Numbered from the stretch's first letter, positions 42,671 through 52,225 are shown. The stretch: DNA of 64,000 bases from AC-32 sp963704005 (GCA_963704005.1 CAVPGJ010000001.1:930001-994000); one strand, 5' to 3'. The notes: a model not told the origin generated them from the letters alone. Numbers and translations: made by a program.

Positions 42671-44419
42671 TTAGGGGCTCGTGTCTTCCTCGACCACCAC
42701 ACGAATTCCGAGCTCGGCGAGCTGCTCCTCCTCGACCGGCGAGGGGGCGCCGCTCATCGGGTCGACGCCGGCCTGGTTCTTGGGGAAGGCGATCGTGTCG
42801 CGAAGGTTCGGCTCCTCCGCGAGCACCATCAGCATCCGGTCGATGCCGAACGCGATTCCGCCGTGCGGGGGCGCGCCCATGCTCAGCGCCTCGAGCAGGA
42901 AGCCGAAGCGCTCGCGCTGCTGCTCGGGCGTGATGTGCAGGATGTCGAACACCTTCGACTGCAGCTCCGGCTCGTGGATCCTGAGCGAGCCGCCGCCGAG
43001 CTCCTCGCCGTTGCCGACCAGGTCGTAGGCAACCGCCAGCGCGGCGCCGGGGTCGCTGTCGACCAGCGCCTCCGATTCCGGCGTCGGCCGGGTGAACGGA
43101 TGGTGCACGGCGGCCCAGCGCTGTTCCTCCTCCGACCAGCCGAACATCGGGAAGTCGGTCACCCACGTGAAGCGCCACTCGCCCGGGGGGATCAGCCCGA
43201 GCCACTCGCCGAGGTGCAGGCGCAGCGCCCCGAGCACGCGCGCGACGATCTCCGGCCGGTCCGCGCCGAACAGAACGGTCGAGGCCGGCCCGCCGCCGAT
43301 CGCCTGCAGCTCGGGCTCGGAGAGGAACTTGAGGATCGGCGAGCGCGCCTCGCCCTGCTCGTCGTAGACCACGTACGCAAGACCCTTCGCGCCCCAGCTC
43401 CTGGCGACCTCCTCGAGATCTTCCAGCTCTGCCCGCGAGAGCTCCTGCGGCACGGTCAGGCAGCGCACGGCCTCGGCCTCGCCGAAGACCTTGAACCCGG
43501 AGCCGCGCGTGGCCTCGGTCAGGTCGCGGACCTCGAGCCCGAAGCGGAGGTCGGGCTTGTCGGTGCCGTAGCGGAGCATCGCGTCGGCGTACGAGATGCG
43601 CGGGAACGGGATCTCGACCTCGATCCCGAGGCACTCGAGCCAGACCGCCTGGATCATCCTCTCCATCAGCTCGAGAATGAGCTCGACGTCGGGGAAGGCC
43701 ATCTCCACGTCGAGCTGCGTCAGCTCCTGGACGCGGTCGGCGCGGAGATCCTCGTCGCGGAAGCACCGCGCGATCTGGAAGTAGCGCTCGAAGCCGGCGA
43801 TCACGAGCAGCTGCTTGAGGATCTGCGGCGACTGCGGCAGCGCGAAGAAGCGGCCGGGCTGCAGCCGCGAGGGGACGACGAAGTCGCGCGCCCCCTCCGG
43901 AGTCGGCTTGAACAGGATCGGCGTCTCGATCTCGAGAAAGCCGGCCTCCTCCATGATCCGGCGGATCGTCGAGACCATCCGCGCGCGCAGGCGCAGGTTG
44001 CGCTGCAAGCGCGGGCGGCGGAGGTCGATCCAGCGGTACCGGAGCCGGAGCGTCTCGTCGACGCCCTCCTCGTCGAGCTGGAACGGGAGCGGCGGGCAGC
44101 GCGAGAGGATCTCCAGCCGGTCGACCTGCAGCTCGACCTCGCCCGTCGGCAGGCCGGGGTTCACGTTCTCGGGCGCGCGCGCAACGACCTCGCCCTCGAC
44201 GCGGAGGACGAACTCGTTCCGGATCTCGCGAGCGGCGGCGGCGGCTTCCCCGCTCCGCTCCGGGTTGATGACCAGCTGGCCGATGCCGCTCGAGTCGCGG
44301 AGGTCGACGAAAACGAGGCCCCCGTGGTCGCGCCGCCGAGAAACCCAGCCGGCCAGCGTGTGCCGCTCGCCGACGTGCTCCGTGCGCAGCTCGCCGGCGC
44401 CCACGTCGCGCCAGTTCAC
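42671..44419 (-). CDS. aspS: Aspartate-tRNA(Asp/Asn) ligase
   Basis: A 582-residue bacterial-type AspRS. It has an OB-fold anticodon domain (GWVSRRRDHGGLVFVDLRD), class II motif 2 (FQIARCFRDEDLRADR), a GAD insertion (about 280-420) and motif 3 (GGIAFGIDRMLMVLAEE). The RRRDHGG His is the residue found in non-discriminating AspRS, where discriminating enzymes usually have Leu. That implies Asp-tRNA-Asn formation and GatCAB amidation. The inference rests on one site. Confidence 0.95.
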   Translation of the reverse strand: MNWRDVGAGELRTEHVGERHTLAGWVSRRRDHGGLVFVDLRDSSGIGQLVINPERSGEAAAAAREIRNEFVLRVEGEVVARAPENVNPGLPTGEVELQVDRLEILSRCPPLPFQLDEEGVDETLRLRYRWIDLRRPRLQRNLRLRARMVSTIRRIMEEAGFLEIETPILFKPTPEGARDFVVPSRLQPGRFFALPQSPQILKQLLVIAGFERYFQIARCFRDEDLRADRVQELTQLDVEMAFPDVELILELMERMIQAVWLECLGIEVEIPFPRISYADAMLRYGTDKPDLRFGLEVRDLTEATRGSGFKVFGEAEAVRCLTVPQELSRAELEDLEEVARSWGAKGLAYVVYDEQGEARSPILKFLSEPELQAIGGGPASTVLFGADRPEIVARVLGALRLHLGEWLGLIPPGEWRFTWVTDFPMFGWSEEEQRWAAVHHPFTRPTPESEALVDSDPGAALAVAYDLVGNGEELGGGSLRIHEPELQSKVFDILHITPEQQRERFGFLLEALSMGAPPHGGIAFGIDRMLMVLAEEPNLRDTIAFPKNQAGVDPMSGAPSPVEEEQLAELGIRVVVEEDTSP

Positions 44420-44447
44420 AGCGAACGCTCCTGACGGACTTCGTGCC

Positions 44448-44519
44448 GACCGGTCATTTCAGACGGACACGCATGCGGAGCACGCGTGTCCTGACGGCGG
44501 CGTCGCAAGCGACGTCTCA
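44448..44519 (-). repeat. REP-like element copy 5
   Basis: On the minus strand the head TGAGACGTCGCTTGCGACG supplies the hisS stop codon. Hairpin GGACACGC/GCGTGTCC (44465-44491) and tail CCGTCTGAAATGACCGGTC follow. It lies between hisS and aspS. Confidence 0.6.
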
Positions 44520-45758
44520 TCTGCTCAACCCCAGCCTCTCCGCGAGCTCCGCGGTCGAGACCTCCTCGTCGGGCTCGCCGGAGCGGCGGATCTTCGAGCG
44601 CTCCGGCCCCCACTCGACCACGGCCTTCGCGCCGAGCCGGCTCGCATGCGTGACCTGGCCCTTGAGCGAGCGGCCGCCGTAGTCGACGTCGGCGCTCAGG
44701 CCGGCCCGGCGCAGCTCGGCCACGAGCGGGAGGACGCGCGGCTTGAGGTCGCTCTCGACCAGAAGCACGAAGACGTCGACCCCTTCCGGCTCGGCGGTGA
44801 CGCCGGCGGCCTCGAGGGAGAGCAGCAGCCGCTCGATGCCGGCGCCGAACCCGATCCCCGGCGTCGGCCGGCCGCCGATCTCCTCGATCAGCCCGTCGTA
44901 GCGCCCGCCGCCGCAGATCGAGCTCTTTGCGCCGATGGCCTCGTCCACGAACTCGAAGGCGGTGCGCGTGTAGTAGTCGAGGCCGCGGACGAGCGTCGGG
45001 ACGAGCGTGAACTCGATCGCGTAGTTCTCGAGATGCGCCTGAACCTGCTCGAAGTGATCACGGCAGGGGTCGCAGAGCGCGTCCCCGATCTTCGGCGCCT
45101 CGGCCAGCGCGGCCTGCACCTTCTCGCTCTTGACGTCGAAGACGCGCAGGGGGCTCGCCGCGCGCTTCTGACGGGCCTCGTCATCGAGCTCGTCGTCGTG
45201 CTCGTCCAGCCACTGCGTCAGGCGCTCGAGGTACTGCGGCCGGCAGTTTTCGTCGCCGATCGAGTTGAGCTGCAGCTCGTAGTTAGTGACGCCGAGCCGA
45301 GCGAGCAGCTCGTCGTAGACCTGGATCACCTCGGCGTCGAGCGCCGGCTCGTCGGAGCCGATCGCCTCGACCGAGAGCTGCCAGAACTCGCGGAAGTTGC
45401 CGCGCTGGGGCGCCGTGTACCGGTACATCGGCCCGAGGGTGTAGAGCTTCACCGGCTGCCCTTCGCGGTGCAGTCCGTGCTCGAGGTAGGCGCGGGCGAT
45501 CGGCGCGGTCGCCTCGGGCCTCAGGGTGAGCGACCGGTCGCCCTTGTCCTCGAAGGTGTACATCTCCTTGTGCACGATGTCCGAGCCCGCTCCGGATGTG
45601 CGCTGGAAGAGCGCCGTGTCCTCGAAGACAGGTGTCTGGATCGGCCGGTAGCCGTAGAGCGAGCAGAGGCGGTCGACCTCGCTTGCCACCAGCCGCCAGA
45701 GCGGCTGCTCGGCGGGGAGGATGTCGTGGGTGCCTCGCGGCGCCTCGAAGGTCGTCAC
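44517..45758 (-). CDS. hisS: Histidine-tRNA ligase
   Basis: A 413-residue HisRS. It opens FEAPRGTHDILPAEQPLW and shows LRPEATAPIARAYLEHG, MYRYTAPQRGNFREFWQL, the HisA-type motif GLDYYTRTAFEF, GGGRYDGLIEEIGG, GIGFGAGIERLLLSL and a C-terminal anticodon domain. ATG 45758 overlaps the MBL gene by four bases. Confidence 0.97.
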   Translation of the reverse strand: MTTFEAPRGTHDILPAEQPLWRLVASEVDRLCSLYGYRPIQTPVFEDTALFQRTSGAGSDIVHKEMYTFEDKGDRSLTLRPEATAPIARAYLEHGLHREGQPVKLYTLGPMYRYTAPQRGNFREFWQLSVEAIGSDEPALDAEVIQVYDELLARLGVTNYELQLNSIGDENCRPQYLERLTQWLDEHDDELDDEARQKRAASPLRVFDVKSEKVQAALAEAPKIGDALCDPCRDHFEQVQAHLENYAIEFTLVPTLVRGLDYYTRTAFEFVDEAIGAKSSICGGGRYDGLIEEIGGRPTPGIGFGAGIERLLLSLEAAGVTAEPEGVDVFVLLVESDLKPRVLPLVAELRRAGLSADVDYGGRSLKGQVTHASRLGAKAVVEWGPERSKIRRSGEPDEEVSTAELAERLGLSR

Positions 45759-46393
45759 GAGACGCGCAGCGGGGCCAGGAACGGGTTTCGGGCGAGCTCG
45801 GTGCCGAGCGTCGTCGGCAGCCCGTGGCCGGAGTAGACCACCGTCTCCGGCGGGAAGCGCCCGGTCAGGGCGCGGAGCGTCTCGACCAGCGTGTCCCAGT
45901 CGGCGCCCGGGAGGTCGACGCGCCCGACCGAGCCCGCGAAGAGCACGTCGCCCGAGAAGAGCGCTTCGTCGGCGTGGTAGGCGAGGTGCCCCGGCGAGTG
46001 GCCGGGGACGCGGAGCGTCTCGAACGTGATTCCCGCCAGTTCGAGCATCTCGTCGCCCGCGAGGAGGACGTCCGGCGTGTAGCCCCGGGCAGTCACGCCG
46101 GCCGGGACGAGATCGGGGAGATTCTCGAGCATCGCCCGCTCGTCTTCGGCCATGTGCACGGGTGCGCCCGTGCCTTCGGCAAGCTCGCCGACTCCGAGCA
46201 GGTGGTCCCAGTGGCCGTGCGTGATCAGGATCGCGCTGCAGCGGGCACCGAGCCGAGCCAGTTCGAGGCGAAGCTCGGCGGAATCGCCACTCGGGTCGAT
46301 GACGACGGCCTCCTCCGCGCTCCGGCTCGAGCGCACGACGTAGCAGTTCGTCCCGATCGGGCCGAGCTCGTAGCGGTCGACGACGATGCTCAC
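45755..46393 (-). CDS. Glyoxalase II-like metallo-beta-lactamase hydrolase
   Basis: A 212-residue MBL-fold enzyme with the dinuclear zinc motif THGHWDHLLGV, then LRVPGHSPGHLAYH, GDVLFAGSVGR and YSGHGLPTTLG. The family hydrolyses thioesters such as S-lactoyl conjugates. Translation-coupled to hisS. The nearest TAGACT lies 21 nt upstream, so the transcript may carry a short leader or start from iteron element 5. Confidence 0.9.
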   Translation of the reverse strand: MSIVVDRYELGPIGTNCYVVRSSRSAEEAVVIDPSGDSAELRLELARLGARCSAILITHGHWDHLLGVGELAEGTGAPVHMAEDERAMLENLPDLVPAGVTARGYTPDVLLAGDEMLELAGITFETLRVPGHSPGHLAYHADEALFSGDVLFAGSVGRVDLPGADWDTLVETLRALTGRFPPETVVYSGHGLPTTLGTELARNPFLAPLRVS

Positions 46394-46444
46394 AGGGCGC
46401 TCACCGGAGCGCTGAGTCTAACGGCGCGCGGGCAGCCGCCCTCG

Positions 46445-46619
46445 CGGCCCACCCGGGCCGCCGCAACCCGTTCGAAGGGGCGCTCGCTCGTGCGTGCGCC
46501 TTCTTCGGGCCTGCGTCTCGACGGGTCTCCTGATTAAGGTGCGCCCAGCCTCCTCCCCACTGCGAGCCTAACGCCGAACTACGCACGGGTGGGTGACGGG
46601 ACCGTGCCGAAAGTGTGTC
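46445..46619 (-). promoter_or_regulatory. Iteron element copy 5 (minus orientation)
   Basis: On the minus strand, GACAC begins at 46619, GGCAC at 46608 and GTCACC at 46597 (11-bp steps). Then 21 nt, TAGGCT at 46570-46565 and GGGGAGGAGG at 46558-46549. A CGGCCC/GGGCCG hairpin lies further down at 46460-46445. It fills most of the 281-bp gap 46394-46674 and points toward the MBL-hisS genes. Confidence 0.6.
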
Positions 46620-46661
46620 GTTTCGCCCGCTCCGCCAGGCTCCGCTCGGGCCGCCCAGGGG

Positions 46662-46667
46662 TAGGAT
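46662..46667 (+). promoter_or_regulatory. -10 box for the cupin gene (leaderless type)
   Basis: TAGGAT, 7 nt before GTG 46675. Confidence 0.5.
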
Positions 46668-46674
46668 CCGTCCC

Positions 46675-47028
46675 GTGCGCAGGTGGGACCTGCACGACAT
46701 CGAGACGCCGGGTGGCAGCAGGTCGCCGGTGGTGCTCGATTCGGACGACGCCGCGCGAGCAGTCCTGATCGGGCTCGATCCGGGCCAGGAGCTCGGCGAG
46801 CACCAGGTGAAGGAGCACGCGTTCGTGCTCGTCGTCGACGGGGGCGTCCGGGTGGAATCCGGTGGCGAGATATTCGAGGCGCGGCCCGGAAGCCTGTTCA
46901 CCTTCGAGCCGGACGAGCGCCGCTCGGTCTCGAGCGACGAGGGTGCACGCCTTCTGCTCTTCCTCGCTCCCTGGCCCGGGCCGGGCCACTACCGCGGCGA
47001 GGAGCAAGCCGCCGGTAGGGCCGGCTAG
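46675..47028 (+). CDS. Small single-domain cupin
   Basis: A 117-residue cupin. The first motif region is GQELGEHQVKEHAFVLVVDGGVRVE, in which the E and H spacing G-x5-H-x4-H-x... is kept in part; the second is FTFEPDERRSVSSDEGARLLLFL. It may bind a metal, but the second-motif His is not present, so it may be only a ligand binder. It is an isolated plus-strand gene whose stop shares CTAG with the convergent neighbour. Confidence 0.7.
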   Translation: MRRWDLHDIETPGGSRSPVVLDSDDAARAVLIGLDPGQELGEHQVKEHAFVLVVDGGVRVESGGEIFEARPGSLFTFEPDERRSVSSDEGARLLLFLAPWPGPGHYRGEEQAAGRAG

Positions 47029-47459
47029 CCGCGCTTCCAGGTGCGCCGGGGCGCAGGCGCCTGGCCGCTCCGGCGTAGGTACGCGCGGTACATGGCGCGG
47101 TCCATCAGATACATGAACGGGATGAAGAACCCGGTGTAGAAGAGCGTCAGCAGCACTCGGATGTCGAGCTGCTGCTTGCCGTTGATCACGGTGAAAGCGA
47201 CGAAGATCAGCGGGGCGAAGAGTGCCGCCCTCCGCGCGACGCGACGCCATGACGGGGGATCGACCTTGCGGACGGAAGCTGCCCCCTTGCGCTTGGCCGG
47301 CGCCTGCTTCCCGTTCCGGCGAGGCTCCTTTCGCTCCTGCCTGGCCGACCGCTCGGCTTCCTCGCCCTCCACTTCGCGGCCCTCGTCGTCGACGAAGACG
47401 TATTCGTACTCGTGCCGCATTTCCTTTTGCCGGCGGCGGCGCTGTTTCCGCGAAGGCAC
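47025..47459 (-). CDS. Membrane protein with charged N-terminus, unknown function
   Basis: A 144-residue protein. It has a very basic start (RKQRRRRQKE), an acidic stretch (FVDDEGREVEGEEAER), then two C-terminal membrane helices (ALFAPLIFVAFTVI and LTLFYTGFFIPFMYLM). A TACGCT box lies 7 nt before the start. Family unknown. Confidence 0.6.
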   Translation of the reverse strand: MPSRKQRRRRQKEMRHEYEYVFVDDEGREVEGEEAERSARQERKEPRRNGKQAPAKRKGAASVRKVDPPSWRRVARRAALFAPLIFVAFTVINGKQQLDIRVLLTLFYTGFFIPFMYLMDRAMYRAYLRRSGQAPAPRRTWKRG

Positions 47460-47466
47460 GCCGTCT

Positions 47467-47472
47467 AGCGTA
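47467..47472 (-). promoter_or_regulatory. -10 box for the 47459 gene (leaderless type)
   Basis: TACGCT on the minus strand, 7 nt before the start at 47459. Confidence 0.45.
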
Positions 47473-47479
47473 TCGCCGG

Positions 47480-48728
47480 TCAGACGCGCTGGAGCGGTTC
47501 ACCCCTTCGGATCACGGCCGAGATCAGGTCGCCGCCGAGGTGGTACGCCAGGTGCCGCCAGTCGGGTGCGTCGAGGAGGACGAGATCCGCTTGATAGCCC
47601 GGCGCCAGGCGGCCAACCACCCCGGCGCGGTCCAGGACGTGCGCCGCGTTCACGGTGCACGCCCCGAGAGCCTCCTCCGGGGACATCCGCAGCTGGGTGC
47701 AGGCGAGGGAGCACACCAGCGGCAGGCTCTCGCAGAACGCGCTGCCGGGATTGAAGTCGGTCGCGAGGGCGACCGCCGCGCGTGCGTCCAGGAGGCTTCT
47801 CGCCGGAGGCATCGGGCGGTCGAGGAAGAGTGCGCTGGCCGGCAGGAGGACCGAGACGATATCGGAGGCGGCGAGCGCCCCGACCCCATCCGCACCCGTC
47901 GCCTCGAGATGGTCGACGGACCGCGCACCGAGCTCGATCGCAAGCGGGACGGCGCCGAGCTCGCTGAACTGGTCGCCGTGGAGCCGGAGCGCAAGACCTG
48001 CGTCCCGGCAGGCCTCGAGGTAGCGGCGCGCCTGCGGCACGTCGAAGGCTCCGCGTTCGACGAAGACGTCTGCCGCCTCGGCCAGTGTCGCTGCCTCCGG
48101 CAGAACTTCGCCGAGGGCGAAGTCGAGGTAGGCGTCGGCGTCCTCGAACTCCGGCGGGACGGCATGCGCACCGAGCCAGGTCGGGATCCCCTCGGCCGCC
48201 GCGATCGCGCGCAGCGAGGCAACCTCGGTTTCACGGTCGAGCCCGTAGCCGGACTTCGCCTCGAAGGTCGTCGTCCCGGCACGCAGCATCCAGCCACGGT
48301 GCTTCAGGACCTGGTCGCGCAGTCCCGAGGGCCCCGCGGCACGGGTCGCCTCGACGGTCGAGAGGATGCCGCCGCCGGCCGCATGCAACTCCTCGTAGCT
48401 CGCCCCGGAGGCGCGCAGCGCGAACTCCGCGACGCGATCGCCGGCGAAGCAGGCATGCGTGTGGCAGTCGACGAGCCCCGGAATCGCGCTCAACCCTCGT
48501 CCGTCGAGCTCGACGAGGTCGCCCGCGGGCGATGCGAAGCTGGGCCATGCGGCCGGTTGCGACGATCGTGTCGCCGTCGACGAGGACGTAGGCGTTCTCG
48601 ACGACCTCGACCTCGCGGAGATCGTTCCCGCGCAGCGGCGCTCCGTCGCCTCTGTGCGTGACGAGCTGCGCGAGATCGCGGACGAGCAGGCGCTCGCCGG
48701 ACGACTCGCCTTGTTCGGCGGTCGTCAC
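47480..48728 (-). CDS. hutI: Imidazolonepropionase (one-base frameshift)
   Basis: An amidohydrolase of about 415 residues. It has PGLVDCHTHACFAGDR (metal HxH), EAKSGYGLDRETE, LRLHGDQFSELGAV, SVDHLEATGADG and ATDFNPGSAFCESLPLV. It opens imidazolone-5-propionate to N-formimino-glutamate. The first 60 residues (GERLLVRDLAQLVTH ... IVATGRMAQL) are in another frame; dropping one base at 48537-48538 joins them as AQLASPAGDLVELDGRG. GTG 48728 overlaps the hutU stop. Confidence 0.9.
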
Positions 48729-50434
48729 GCGACGCTAGGAGGCATCGGCGGCTCGAGCCCGTGTCGCGCGGCGGCCTGAACTGCTTCCGGATAGCCGGCG
48801 TCCAGGTGTCGGAGGACCCCGGTGCCGGGGTCGGTCGTGAGCACACGCTCGAGACGCTCGGCGCTCTCCGAGCTGCCGTCCGCGACGACCACCATCCCGG
48901 CATGGATCGAGTTGCCGATGCCGACCCCGCCACCGTGGTGGACGCTCACCCAGGTCGCGCCGGCCGCGACATTGAGCAGCGCGTTCAGGATCGGCCAGTC
49001 GGCGATCGCATCGGAGCCGTCGCGCATCGCCTCCGTCTCGCGGAACGGAGACGCCACCGAGCCTGAGTCGAGGTGATCGCGCCCGATGACGACCGGTGCC
49101 TTGACGCGACCGCTGCGAACGAGCTCGTTGATCGCCAGGCCCGCGGCAGCACGGGCGCCGTAGCCGAGCCAGCAGATGCGCGCCGGCAGCCCCTGGAATG
49201 CGACCCGCCCGGGAGCCAGCGACAGCCACCGCTGGAGAGCCCTGTCCTCCGGGAACAGCTCCCGCAGCGCCGCGTCGATCGCCGCGATGTCGCCCGCCTC
49301 ACCCGACAACGCAGCCCAACGGAACGGCCCGATGCCCTCGCAGAAGAGCGGCCGAATATAGGCCGGGACGAAGCCCGGGTATGTGAAGGCATCCTCTACT
49401 CCACCTTCTGCGGCCTCACCTCTCAGGTTGTTGCCATAATCGAAAACATAGCTGCCGGCCCGGACGTACTCGAGCAACCCCCTCACATGGGCGGCGATCG
49501 ACTTCCGAGCCCGCTGCACGTACTCGTCCGGGTCGGCGCCGCGGAGCGCAGCGGCCGCTTGGACGTCGAGCCCGCTCGGCACGTAGCCGTTCAGCGGGTC
49601 GTGCGCAGCGGTCTGATCCGTGACGAGGTCGAAGTGTTCTCCACGCCGTGCGAGCTCCGGGACCAGATCGGCGGCGTTCCCGAGCAGTCCCACCGAGAGC
49701 GCCTCACCGTCGCGGGCAGCCGCGCGGATCCTGCCGAGAGCCTCGTCGACGTCCTCCGTCGCCTCGTCCAGATAACGCGTCTCGAGACGGCGCCGAATGC
49801 GCGCCGGATCGACCTCGATGCAAAGAATGGCCGCGCCCGCAAGGGTGCCGGCGAGCGGCTGCGCTCCCCCCATGCCGCCGAGCCCCGCCGTGAGGATCGT
49901 CCGGCCGGAGAGGTCGGCCGAGCCGAAATGCTTCTCGCCGGCCGCTGCGAAGGTCTGGTACGTCCCCTGCAGGATCCCCTGCGTGCCGATGTAGATCCAG
50001 CTCCCGGCCGTCATCTGCCCGAACATCGTCAGGCCCAACGCCTCGAGCCGGCGAAACTCATCCCAGGTCGCCCACCGGGGAACGAGCAACGAGTTCGCAA
50101 TCAGGACGCGCGGCGCACCGGCGTGCGTGCGGAAGATGCCGACCGGCTTCCCGCTCTGGACGAGCAGCGTCTCCTCCTCACCAAGGGTCAGAAGCGAGCG
50201 CACGATCGCTCGCAGCGCCTCGGGGTTGCGCGCGGCCTTGCCCGATCCCCCGTAGACGATCAGCTCTTCCGGCCGCTCGGCGACCTCCGGGTCGAGGTTG
50301 TTGAGGAGCATCCTCAGCGGCGCCTCGGTCGACCACGAGCGGGCGTTCAGCTCCGTGCCGCGCGGCGCACGGATCGCCGACAGGTCGCCACAGAGGCTTT
50401 CCACGATCGCCTCGAGCGAACGCGTCGTGCTCAC
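48725..50434 (-). CDS. hutU: Urocanate hydratase
   Basis: A 569-residue enzyme. It has MLLNNLDPEVAERPEELIVYGGSGKAARN, given here only in parts (NNLDPEVAE, VYGGSGKAARN), NAD-binding TAGLGGMGGAQPLAG, DQTAAHDPLNGYVP, ICWLGYGARA and VSVHHGGGVGIGNSIHAG. It hydrates urocanate to imidazolone propionate with tightly bound NAD. GTG 50434 overlaps the preceding small gene by four bases. Confidence 0.97.
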   Translation of the reverse strand: MSTTRSLEAIVESLCGDLSAIRAPRGTELNARSWSTEAPLRMLLNNLDPEVAERPEELIVYGGSGKAARNPEALRAIVRSLLTLGEEETLLVQSGKPVGIFRTHAGAPRVLIANSLLVPRWATWDEFRRLEALGLTMFGQMTAGSWIYIGTQGILQGTYQTFAAAGEKHFGSADLSGRTILTAGLGGMGGAQPLAGTLAGAAILCIEVDPARIRRRLETRYLDEATEDVDEALGRIRAAARDGEALSVGLLGNAADLVPELARRGEHFDLVTDQTAAHDPLNGYVPSGLDVQAAAALRGADPDEYVQRARKSIAAHVRGLLEYVRAGSYVFDYGNNLRGEAAEGGVEDAFTYPGFVPAYIRPLFCEGIGPFRWAALSGEAGDIAAIDAALRELFPEDRALQRWLSLAPGRVAFQGLPARICWLGYGARAAAGLAINELVRSGRVKAPVVIGRDHLDSGSVASPFRETEAMRDGSDAIADWPILNALLNVAAGATWVSVHHGGGVGIGNSIHAGMVVVADGSSESAERLERVLTTDPGTGVLRHLDAGYPEAVQAAARHGLEPPMPPSVA

Positions 50435-50652
50435 GGCTTCTGTTCTTCGCGCGCGCGGAGCGAATGCCAGGTCCAAGCGACGGCGGCGATGAACGCGCCG
50501 GCTGCTACGAGGAGCGCCCACCAGATACTTCCTCCGGTCAGGACGACGATCCCCACGAGAACAAGGGCGAACCCGCCGTAGACCAGGACCGTGTCGCGGT
50601 AAGGGCGAGACGGCCGCTTGCGGGAGGGGTTGCCGCCGTTGGTGCTCGTCAT
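50431..50652 (-). CDS. 73-residue two-helix membrane microprotein inside the hut operon
   Basis: A basic N-terminus (SRKRPSRPYRD), then two membrane helices (TVLVYGGFALVLVGIVVL and WWALLVAAGAFIAAVAWTW), then RAREEQKP. It overlaps hutH and hutU by four bases on either side, so it is translated with them. It has no similarity to hut transporters that can be judged by eye. It might be a membrane tether or a small permease partner. Confidence 0.6.
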   Translation of the reverse strand: MTSTNGGNPSRKRPSRPYRDTVLVYGGFALVLVGIVVLTGGSIWWALLVAAGAFIAAVAWTWHSLRAREEQKP

Positions 50653-52187
50653 CGCAGCTCACCGACCTCCGCTTCGACCGCCTCGATGATCGCCCCTTCT
50701 CGGATCGCCGCTGCGACGGCCTCGATGTCTCCCGAGAGCTGCCGGTCGTCGCGAAGCCTCGGCGAGAGCGCGCGGACCTGCTCGCGTGCGGCCCGCACCC
50801 CTCGCCCGGGCTGCAACGGCGCCAGGAACTCAACCCCCTGGACGCCGGCGAGCAGCTCGATCGCGAGCACGCGCTCGGCGTTGGCGAGGACCTGCCAGGC
50901 CTTCAACCCGGCGGCGTTGCCCATCGACACGTGGTCCTCCTGGCCGGCGCTCGTCGGGATCGAGTCGACCGACGCCGGATGCGCCAGCACCTTGTTCTCG
51001 CTCACCAGCGATGCGGCCACGTACTGCGGAATCATGAATCCGGAGTTGAGGCCGCCGTCGCCGGTGAGGAAGGCCGGCAGCCCGCCGGAGAGGCTGGGGT
51101 TGACGAGACGCTCGACCCGCCGCTCGGCGATGTCGGCGAGCTCGGAGACGGCCATGGCCAGGGCGTCGAGCGCGAAGGCGAGCGGTTGCCCGTGGAAGTT
51201 GCCGTTCGAGACGAGCAGGCCTTCCTCGACGAGCACGAGCGGGTTGTCCGTCGCCGAGTTCAGCTCGGTCTCGACGGTGTAGGCCACGTAGTCGAGCAGG
51301 TCGCGCGAGGCCCCGTGCACCTGCGGGGCGCAGCGAAGCGAGTAGGCGTCCTGAACCTTGTCGCACCAGCGGTGGGCCTCGTTGATCGCCGAGTCGTCCA
51401 GGAGCCGGAGGACGTTCGCCGCGGATACGCCCTGGCCGCGAAGTGGGCGCGCCTCGTGGATCGGCGGGATGAAGCTCGTGCGGGATCCCTGCAGCGCCTC
51501 GAGCGAAACCGCGCAGGCGATGTCCGCCGTCTTCGCCAGCCGCTGCGCCCGGATCAGGCCGAGCGCCCCGAAGGCGGCCATGAACTGCGTGCCGTTGACG
51601 AGCGAGAGACCCTCCTTCGCCTGCAGCCGGATCGGCTCGAGACCCGCCGCCGCGAGTGCCTCGGCGCCCGCGAGCCGCTCGTCCTCGAACCAGGCCTCTC
51701 CCTCGCCGATGAGCGGCAGCGCGAGGTGGGCGAGAGGCGCAAGGTCGCCGCTGGCGCCGACCGAGCCGCGGCTGGGGACGTGCGGAAGCAAGCCGCGGTT
51801 CAGGAACTCGACGAGTTGCTCGACGATGACCGCCCGTGCGCCGGAATAGCCCTTCGCCAGCGCATTTGCGCGTAACAGGAGCGCTGCGCGCACGATCTCG
51901 GGCGGGTACGGCTCGCCGACACCGCAGGCGTGACTCCGGAGCAGCCGGAGCTGCAGCTCCTCCGTGAGCTCCTCCGGGATCGCTCGGGAAACGAACCGCC
52001 CGAAGCCGGTGTTGACGCCGTAGGTGTGCTCCTGCGCGCCGTGAACCGCCTCCTCGACGAGGGCGCGCGCGGCGGCCATTCGCTCGCGGGCCGAGTCTGC
52101 TATCCCGACCGGCGCATGACCGATGGCGACGGCCCAGACGTCCGCGAGGCCGAGATCTTCCCCGGTCAAGGCCCTGCTCTCGATCAC
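50649..52187 (-). CDS. hutH: Histidine ammonia-lyase
   Basis: A 512-residue HAL. The MIO-forming A145-S146-G147 lies in SRGSVGASGDLAPLAHL; YGVNTGFGRF supplies the catalytic Tyr; NGTQFMAAF and the C-terminal QEDHVSMGN are also present. It deaminates histidine to urocanate, the first step of the operon. GTG 52187 follows TAGACT at 7 nt. Iteron element 6 lies further upstream in the same direction. Confidence 0.97.
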   Translation of the reverse strand: MIESRALTGEDLGLADVWAVAIGHAPVGIADSARERMAAARALVEEAVHGAQEHTYGVNTGFGRFVSRAIPEELTEELQLRLLRSHACGVGEPYPPEIVRAALLLRANALAKGYSGARAVIVEQLVEFLNRGLLPHVPSRGSVGASGDLAPLAHLALPLIGEGEAWFEDERLAGAEALAAAGLEPIRLQAKEGLSLVNGTQFMAAFGALGLIRAQRLAKTADIACAVSLEALQGSRTSFIPPIHEARPLRGQGVSAANVLRLLDDSAINEAHRWCDKVQDAYSLRCAPQVHGASRDLLDYVAYTVETELNSATDNPLVLVEEGLLVSNGNFHGQPLAFALDALAMAVSELADIAERRVERLVNPSLSGGLPAFLTGDGGLNSGFMIPQYVAASLVSENKVLAHPASVDSIPTSAGQEDHVSMGNAAGLKAWQVLANAERVLAIELLAGVQGVEFLAPLQPGRGVRAAREQVRALSPRLRDDRQLSGDIEAVAAAIREGAIIEAVEAEVGELR

Positions 52188-52194
52188 GCGCCCG

Positions 52195-52200
52195 AGTCTA
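52195..52200 (-). promoter_or_regulatory. -10 box for hutH (leaderless type)
   Basis: TAGACT on the minus strand, 7 nt before GTG 52187. Confidence 0.5.
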
Positions 52201-52225
52201 TCCCTGCGCCTGCCGTCGACCCGCG

